NCBI GenBank assembly: GCA_036504095.1
Contig: DASXVS010000007.1
Span: 1-64,000 of the forward strand
Length of the DNA: 64,000 bases
From: Armatimonadota bacterium
GTDB taxonomy: Bacteria > Armatimonadota > DTGP01 > JAKQQT01
Direction of reading: 5' to 3'
The notes beneath the pieces are model-generated. The model searched no databases and was not told where the DNA came from. It worked only from the letters and a program-made list of their open reading frames with translations. How positions within the stretch are numbered: position 1 is the first letter of the stretch; the number at the start of each line of letters is the position of its first letter. Of the stretch, positions 58,906 to 64,000 are shown piece by piece. The position numbers were made by a program, and so were the translations under genes.

Positions 58906-59559
58906 CTATCGACCAGCTGAACCGTTTTCTGAATCACTTTTTTCCTGGCTCAGCGCCGGTTTGGCAAGATTGCCCACATGGCGCGGGCTCTCCAGCATCA
59001 CGGACGTTCCGCGGTTGTGAACGAATATCTCCTGTGCCGTTCTCACTTCGCTGTCTCGCTGGATGATGGAATACGTCACCGCGAGGCCCTGCGCCTCGCT
59101 GTCGTAGGCGCGGATGCGGCCGCCCCAACTGGTGCGCGGCGCCAGTGGGTGCAGGCTGGGGTGCAGCCTGCGGAACTCCGCGCTGGTCATGCGTGTGGTC
59201 GCTCCCTTGTTGGTCACGTACACGAGGCTTTGCGTTGCGATCTGCGCCACGGTGTCCTTCACGTAGTACACCTTAAGCACGTTTCCCCAGTTGCCGTGGC
59301 CCAGCGAATCGGTCTGGTACGCTTCAATCGCGCAGCCTGCTTGCTGGTCCATCCACGCGCCGGGTCCCCCGGCCTTGCCCTTCAGAAGCGGCTCGGAACC
59401 CACGGCCTCCATGGCGTCGTGGACTTCCTTCACCTTCATACCCAGTGCGATAACGCCGATCCGCTCACCGGGTTGAATTCGGTGCCGCTCAGCGTCTGCC
59501 CGCGCGCCGGCGCATGCGACGAGCCCTGTCAGCAGGAATATGTAGCGAGTCAGTCCCAT
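58906..59559 (-). CDS. Secreted protein of unknown function
   Basis: A 217-residue protein from the ATG at 59559 (MGLTRYIFLLTGLVACAGAR; GGGGGAG upstream), with a signal peptide. The mature part starts HRIQPGERIGVIALGMKVKE, a beta-alpha unit seen in small periplasmic proteins, with VYVTNKGATTRMTSAEFRRL later. The C-terminus is hydrophilic and disordered. No enzymatic motif. It lies downstream of the acyl-CoA synthetase, on the same strand, with a 110-bp gap. Confidence 0.65.
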   Translation of the reverse strand: MGLTRYIFLLTGLVACAGARADAERHRIQPGERIGVIALGMKVKEVHDAMEAVGSEPLLKGKAGGPGAWMDQQAGCAIEAYQTDSLGHGNWGNVLKVYYVKDTVAQIATQSLVYVTNKGATTRMTSAEFRRLHPSLHPLAPRTSWGGRIRAYDSEAQGLAVTYSIIQRDSEVRTAQEIFVHNRGTSVMLESPRHVGNLAKPALSQEKSDSENGSAGR

Positions 59560-59669
59560 GCGGATTCTCCCCCTCGTGAAAGGAAACCGGTCAGTCTCCA
59601 CAGTCTCCTGATTTCCGGCTTCCGGAATCTGGCCGGCTCCGTACTTCCTTTGACGGTGGCCGCCTGGCG

Positions 59670-61520
59670 TTAGTTCATCAAATCCGCCAGGATATCCTTG
59701 TACCGGGCCGTCAGCACGTGGCGTTTCACCTTGAGGGTGGGCGTCAACTCCCCGTTTTCGATGCTGAACTCATGATCCATGAGCGCGAACTTGCGCACCT
59801 TTTCAAAATCGGCCAGGTGCACGGACAACCGATCGAGTTCTTTCTTGATGAACCGGCGCACCTCCGGGTCCGAGGCCAGCGCTGCGCGGTCCATAGGCGC
59901 CCCGTTCTCTTCCTGCAGGCGGTCGAATGCAGGGACGATCAGCGCCACAACGCTCTGGCTCCCGTCGCCCATCAGCGCCAGGTCTGTGATGTACGGACTC
60001 GTCTTCAGGTTGGCTTCGATGTCCTGTGGCGCCACCTTTTTCCCGTTGCTCAGGACGATGAGGTCCTTCTTGCGCCCGGTGATGCGGATGAATCCATCCT
60101 CGATGTAGGTGCCCAGATCGCCGGTGTGGAACCAGCCGTCGGCGGTGATCGCCTCCGCGGTCGCCTCCGGCTTGCGCCAGTATCCGCGCATCACGTTGCC
60201 GCCGCGACACAGTATTTCCCCGTCTTCCGCGATGCGGATTTCGTTATTGTCGCCCGGCAGGCCAACCGAGTTCGGGCGGATGTTGTTCGCGCGATTCGCG
60301 ATCGCCAGCGAAGACGTTTCCGTCAGGCCGTAGCCCTCGATCATCATCAAGCCGCAGGCGTGGAAAAACTCCATGACGTCACCTGCCAGCGGCGCCCCCG
60401 CCGATACCAGATACCTGATGCGCCCGCCGAAGCGTTCCCGGACCGTATGGAGGACGAGCTTGTCCGCCAATGAGCGCTGTATCGCGGTCGCCCGGTCCAC
60501 CTTGCCTCCGCGCATCTCGATGCGGGCGGCCTTCAGACCCACGCCGATGGCCCAGTCAAACACCTTCTTCTTCTTGGGACCCGCCTTGGCCGCCGCGTCT
60601 TCAATCTTTTCCTTCATCTTTTCGTAGAGGCGCGGCATCCCGAGGAAGATCGTAGGCTTGACCTCCACGAAATTGAGTGGCAACTTGGCGATGCGCTCCA
60701 CGGATGAGGAGCCTTCCACATACACGATTTGCGAACCGCCCGTAAGCGCCAGGTAGTACCCCGCCGCCCGCTCGTAGATGTGGCACAGCGGCAGGAAGGA
60801 CAGGAAAATGTCCGTCTCGTCCCACGGAATGATCGTCGGGACCCCCGAGATCACATTCATGAAGTTGCCGTGCGTCAACTCCACGCCCTTCGGATCGCCG
60901 GTGGTGCCGGAGGTGTAGATGATGGTGGCAAGGTCGTCGGGCGTCACGCCGCTCCACGCTGCCTTGTAGGCATCGTCGGTCAGTGGAAAGTCCCTGCCCA
61001 GCGCGATAAACGAGTCCAGATCCCGGACGCCCCCCTCGGCCGCGCCGGAGATGAGCACCACTTCCTCGAGATCGGGGCAGTCCGCGCGGACTGCCTTCAC
61101 TTTTGCCAGCTGCATGGCGTCGCCGGCGAAAACCGCCTTGGCGCCGGAGTCCCGGAGCATGTACGAAACCTGGTTGGCCGGAAGCGTTGGGTAAATGGGG
61201 ACAACAACCGCGCCGATGGCGAGAGTGGCGAGGTCTATCCTGGCCCAGTTCATGCCGTTTTCGGAGAGGATCGCAACGCGGTCGCCTTTGTGGATGCCGA
61301 GACCGTTGAGCGCGGATGCGATCATTTGTATGTCGGATGCGAGGGCCGCATAGGACATGGGGCGGAACGCGCCGTCCCGTTTGGCGCTCAGTGCGGGCCG
61401 GGTGGGGAACCGGCGCACCGAGTCCTGGATCGCCTGGTTGAGTGTTGGTGCAATGTGAACGCCGGCGTTATGTGCGCCGGTGGAAGCACCCTGCGTCGCC
61501 ACGGTCAAAGCGGACGCCAT
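59670..61520 (-). CDS. Long-chain acyl-CoA synthetase (AMP-forming)
   Basis: A 616-residue protein, normal length. ATP/AMP motifs: IIYTSGTTGDPKGVELTHGN, GYGLTETSSLAIAN, and DGWFHTGDLGTYIEDGFIRI followed by GRKKDLIVLSNGKKVAP. It activates fatty acids to acyl-CoA for beta-oxidation or lipid synthesis. It is FadD15-like, with a short linker (KKKKVFDWAIGVG) typical of the branch. No signal peptide; AAGGAGA precedes the ATG at 61520. Upstream of the SD a stable hairpin (61537-61555) may affect translation. Confidence 0.95.
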   Translation of the reverse strand: MASALTVATQGASTGAHNAGVHIAPTLNQAIQDSVRRFPTRPALSAKRDGAFRPMSYAALASDIQMIASALNGLGIHKGDRVAILSENGMNWARIDLATLAIGAVVVPIYPTLPANQVSYMLRDSGAKAVFAGDAMQLAKVKAVRADCPDLEEVVLISGAAEGGVRDLDSFIALGRDFPLTDDAYKAAWSGVTPDDLATIIYTSGTTGDPKGVELTHGNFMNVISGVPTIIPWDETDIFLSFLPLCHIYERAAGYYLALTGGSQIVYVEGSSSVERIAKLPLNFVEVKPTIFLGMPRLYEKMKEKIEDAAAKAGPKKKKVFDWAIGVGLKAARIEMRGGKVDRATAIQRSLADKLVLHTVRERFGGRIRYLVSAGAPLAGDVMEFFHACGLMMIEGYGLTETSSLAIANRANNIRPNSVGLPGDNNEIRIAEDGEILCRGGNVMRGYWRKPEATAEAITADGWFHTGDLGTYIEDGFIRITGRKKDLIVLSNGKKVAPQDIEANLKTSPYITDLALMGDGSQSVVALIVPAFDRLQEENGAPMDRAALASDPEVRRFIKKELDRLSVHLADFEKVRKFALMDHEFSIENGELTPTLKVKRHVLTARYKDILADLMN

Positions 61521-61536
61521 TGGCTTGTCTCCTTGG

Positions 61537-61555
61537 CCGGCCCTCGGAGGGCCGG
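61537..61555 (-). promoter_or_regulatory. Hairpin next to the Shine-Dalgarno of the acyl-CoA synthetase
   Basis: CCGGCCCT-N3-AGGGCCGG: perfect 8-bp stem, ending four bases upstream of the SD. It could modulate translation or stop upstream transcripts. Confidence 0.5.
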
Positions 61556-61802
61556 ATATTGCTCCGCTTCGCCCAATCGAGCGAAACGGAAGCGTCAGCC
61601 GGGCAGCGAATTCGGCGCCGGCCAATGCCTACGTCACAATTAAGATGACTTTATATCATAGCATCTGGGACCGTCATTCGAACCACAGGCCGCCTGCTGT
61701 ACGCGGCCGCGAAGCCGGAGTTCCGCAGTCGTCCGGGTGTTTTCTGAAGCCTGTTCGCCGGCTGGCGACGCGAACGGCCTCGAACCGCCTAAAATGGAAC
61801 AC

Positions 61803-63419
61803 ATGAAAACCAGAACCTTCATCACCCTGGCTCTCTGCGCCAGTGTGGTCTACCCTGCCACGGCGGCCAAACATTCCGGCGCCGTGCCGGTGCACATCCT
61901 CGCCTTGAATGATTTCCACGGACATATCCAGGCCGACCGGACAATCACCGTGCGCGGGCAGAAACTACCCGTCGGCGGAGCGGCGTGGTTGACCGGCATT
62001 TTCCGTGCGAGACGCGCGGCGCAGCCAGGTACGCTCCTTGTGGACGCCGGCGATATGGTCGGCGCCAGCCCTCCCGTCTCCAGCCTGTTCCGCGACGAGC
62101 CAACGGTCGAATTCCTGAACATGGCCCATTTCGACGTTGGTACGCTCGGGAACCACGAGTTCGACAGGGGCATCCCGGAAATGCGGCGCCTCTGGGGTGG
62201 AGGAGTTTCCAAATCCAGCCGCTACTATCCCAGGCCTTTTCCGGGCGCTCGATTCCCCATGATCTGCGCCAACATCCTGGACGAAAAGACCGGGAAGACC
62301 CTCTTTCCGCCTTATCTGATCAAGACGGTAGGCGCGGCCCGCGTCGGGTTCATCGGCGCGGTGACCGGCGAATTGGCGGCGGTTACCTCCGCGGCCTCCC
62401 GTAAGGGAGTCCGTGAGATTGACCCCGCGACGGCCATCAACCAGTGGGCCCGGTACCTCGGCTCGCACGGTGTCCATTCCATCGTAGTGCTCCTCCATGA
62501 GGGCGGCACGCAGGAGCCGCCAACGCCGGAGGGGACGCTCACCGGCGCCGTCCTGGACGTTGCGGACAAACTGGATCAGGACGTGGATGTAGTCGTTTCG
62601 GCGCATTCCCATCAGTACACCAACGCGTTTCGCGGGAAACTGCTGATTACCCAGGCGCGCTCCTACGGCTCGGCCTTCGCCGCGATCGATCTCACGGTTG
62701 ACCTCGCGTCCGGCGACATTGTGCGTAAGAAGGCCACCATCGTGGACGCGGTGCATGATGGGGTAAAGCCGGCGAACGACGTTGCGGCGATGGTCAAATC
62801 CTACGAGGATGCCGCCGCGCCTCGCATTAACAAAGTTGTCGGCGAACTCGGCGCAGACATGCCGACGGATCGCGGGCCGAACTCGCTCCTGGGCGCGCTC
62901 ATCGCGGACGCGCAGCGTGAATCGGTGCATGCGGATGTCGCATTCATGAACCCGGGCGGCGTGCGCGCCGGCCTGACGAAGGGGAAAGTGACTTGGGGCC
63001 AGGTCTTCACTTGTCAGCCGTTCAACAACCAGGTGACAGTGCTCCATATGACGGGCGCGCAGATAAAGACGGCGCTCGAGCAGCAGTGGGGAGCCGGCAG
63101 TGGCGGTGAGGCGCGAGCGACCGTCCTTTATCCGTCCGGGCTGACCTATGACTTTGATGAATCCCAGCCGTACGGAGCACGGGTGCAAAATCCGACGGTC
63201 GGTGGAGCACCGCTAGCGGAAACCCAGGTCTACGCGGTCGCCATGAACTCGTTCCTGGCCGGCGGCGGCGACGGATTCCCTGAATTCGCCACTATCAAGG
63301 ACCGCAGCCTTGGCCCCAATGACCTCGATGCGCTCATCTCGTACCTGGCGGCGCACCCCGGAGTGATCCCGGAAGCGGGGCGAGTCCATGCCGCGTCAGC
63401 GCCGAAAACCGGCGGATGA
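61803..63419 (+). CDS. Secreted 5'-nucleotidase/2',3'-cyclic phosphodiesterase family protein (UshA-like)
   Basis: A 538-residue protein with a signal peptide (MKTRTFITLALCASVVYPAT). The N-terminal metallophosphatase domain contains LNDFHGH, DAGDMVG, GNHEFDRG and VVSAHSHQYTN, the two-metal motifs; the C-terminal 5_nucleotid_C domain contains MNPGGVRAGLTKGKVTWGQV and MNSFLAGGGDGFPEF. It hydrolyses nucleotides outside the cytoplasm. The ATG at 61803 or the one at 61794 is the start; the SD is weak. It overlaps the next gene by four bases. Confidence 0.93.
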   Translation: MKTRTFITLALCASVVYPATAAKHSGAVPVHILALNDFHGHIQADRTITVRGQKLPVGGAAWLTGIFRARRAAQPGTLLVDAGDMVGASPPVSSLFRDEPTVEFLNMAHFDVGTLGNHEFDRGIPEMRRLWGGGVSKSSRYYPRPFPGARFPMICANILDEKTGKTLFPPYLIKTVGAARVGFIGAVTGELAAVTSAASRKGVREIDPATAINQWARYLGSHGVHSIVVLLHEGGTQEPPTPEGTLTGAVLDVADKLDQDVDVVVSAHSHQYTNAFRGKLLITQARSYGSAFAAIDLTVDLASGDIVRKKATIVDAVHDGVKPANDVAAMVKSYEDAAAPRINKVVGELGADMPTDRGPNSLLGALIADAQRESVHADVAFMNPGGVRAGLTKGKVTWGQVFTCQPFNNQVTVLHMTGAQIKTALEQQWGAGSGGEARATVLYPSGLTYDFDESQPYGARVQNPTVGGAPLAETQVYAVAMNSFLAGGGDGFPEFATIKDRSLGPNDLDALISYLAAHPGVIPEAGRVHAASAPKTGG

Positions 63420-64000
63420 GGTTCAGAAAACGAACGAACGAGCGTCCTCGCCGCCGCCGTGTGGTGGTGGCGAGGGTGCTCCTGGCCGTCCTGCTCGTCG
63501 CGGCGGCCGCGCTGGGAATCGCCGCGTGGCGTATCCGCCAGGCTAACGGGGGTGTCTGGGCGTCGGATCTACACGTCTGGCCACCGCCACGCCGCGGCGA
63601 CAGAATCCTCATCTTCGCGCCGCACTGCGATGACGAAACCCTTGGCCTGAGCGGCCTCACCCAGCAGGCCGTCGCGGCGGGCGCCGATGTCCGCGTCGTG
63701 TTCGTGACCAATGGCGACGGCTTTCCGTATTCCGCCGAACGGGAATACCAGAGGCTCCGCTTGAAGCCGTCCGACTACGTGAAGTTCGGCATGTCCCGCC
63801 AAGTCGAGGCGCTTCAGGCGGTCGCGGCATCGGGGGTTGCGCGGAACCACGTCACGTTCCTCGGCTACCCGGATGGGGGCGTCTCGGAACTCTGGCTGCA
63901 CAACTGGACGCCCGCACGACCGTACAAGTCACGTTTCACATCCCGAACGCGCTCTCCCTATCCCAATAGCCGCACACGCAACGCGGTGTACTGCGGACAG
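63416..64000 (+). CDS. PIG-L family deacetylase, truncated by the window end
   Basis: The ATG overlaps the 5'-nucleotidase stop (ATGA), so the two are co-translated. A basic N-terminus and one hydrophobic helix (RVLLAVLLVAAAALGIAAW) suggest membrane anchoring. LIFAPHCDDETLGLSG is the zinc motif AHPDDE of LmbE/PIG-L deacetylases, which remove acetyl groups from N-acetylglucosamine-containing compounds. 195 residues are visible and the frame is open at the end of the window. The variant PHCDDE (Cys for Pro) is found in part of the family. Confidence 0.9.
   Translation, partial: MRFRKRTNERPRRRRVVVARVLLAVLLVAAAALGIAAWRIRQANGGVWASDLHVWPPPRRGDRILIFAPHCDDETLGLSGLTQQAVAAGADVRVVFVTNGDGFPYSAEREYQRLRLKPSDYVKFGMSRQVEALQAVAASGVARNHVTFLGYPDGGVSELWLHNWTPARPYKSRFTSRTRSPYPNSRTRNAVYCGQ

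Noticed and set aside
60729-61643. 304-codon plus-strand frame opposite the acyl-CoA synthetase
   Set aside because: Mirror of a highly conserved enzyme gene.
1-64000. rRNA, tRNA, CRISPR array or prophage
   Set aside because: No matching sequence, repeat-spacer pattern or phage structural genes were seen by eye; a tRNAscan/Infernal run would settle small RNAs.

Overview
The window is high-GC bacterial DNA and most likely comes from an Armatimonadota-type bacterium. The best single clue is the prepilin-like protein at 10324-11169, whose N-terminus runs [17 protein letters not shown] and then FPVFARARE, a signature I associate with that phylum's many type II pseudopilin-like proteins. Very large secreted proteins, beta-helix, kelch and RHS repeats, GH43 enzymes and NTG-poor, Shine-Dalgarno-rich gene starts fit the same picture. 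The assignment is inference. I see no rRNA, tRNA or CRISPR array. About 44 protein genes are supported, mostly ordinary housekeeping or accessory metabolism interleaved with secreted proteins.

Layout. 1-4.7 kb: the edge of a probable insertion sequence, then an overlapping hdrC-hdrB-hdrA-like operon for an iron-sulfur/flavin electron-transfer complex with a LysR regulator upstream. 4.8-11.2 kb: an MFS exporter, a HEAT-repeat protein, a divergent pair of GH43-like glycosidases (one a convincing endo-arabinanase) and the pseudopilin. 11.7-21 kb: a 1472-aa secreted multidomain protein, a VOC protein, a metzincin-NHL protein and a cupredoxin-propeller protein. 21-30 kb: an AAA+ ATPase, Dps with a small stress-type partner, a 12-repeat kelch protein, an ECF sigma factor and a GAF histidine kinase coupled to an ANTAR antiterminator. 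30-34 kb: a three-gene TPR/secreted operon with a good sigma-70 promoter. 34-44.7 kb: a thioredoxin-like protein, a sugar/nucleoside ABC ATPase, a UroD-family protein, a frameshifted beta-helix protein, a DUF4139-like protein, an Mrr-type nuclease and a Gfo/Idh/MocA oxidoreductase. 44.9-49.2 kb: an RHS protein behind a C12 tract, followed by a small membrane protein. 49.3-64 kb: an MBL hydrolase, a zinc-ribbon membrane protein, a BMP-type lipoprotein, ferredoxin-NADP reductase, a ThuA-like protein, prolyl oligopeptidase, a second beta-helix protein, acyl-CoA synthetase, a 5'-nucleotidase and a truncated PIG-L deacetylase.

Three patterns stand out beyond gene content. (1) Five otherwise unrelated secreted proteins (GH43 at 7167, the giant at 11727, kelch at 24458, beta-helix proteins at 37475 and 55873) end in the same ~50-residue duplicated helical module, dockerin-like in layout but without clear calcium loops; this suggests a common surface-attachment or assembly system. 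In one gene the module is cut off by a single-base frameshift. (2) At least seven intergenic spacers, nearly all starting within about 25 bases after a stop codon, are built from in-register 7-bp repeats, many folding into long hairpins. (3) The RHS gene has a Shine-Dalgarno-equipped start that is out of frame because of a 12-C homopolymer, suggesting phase variation (or a homopolymer miscount).
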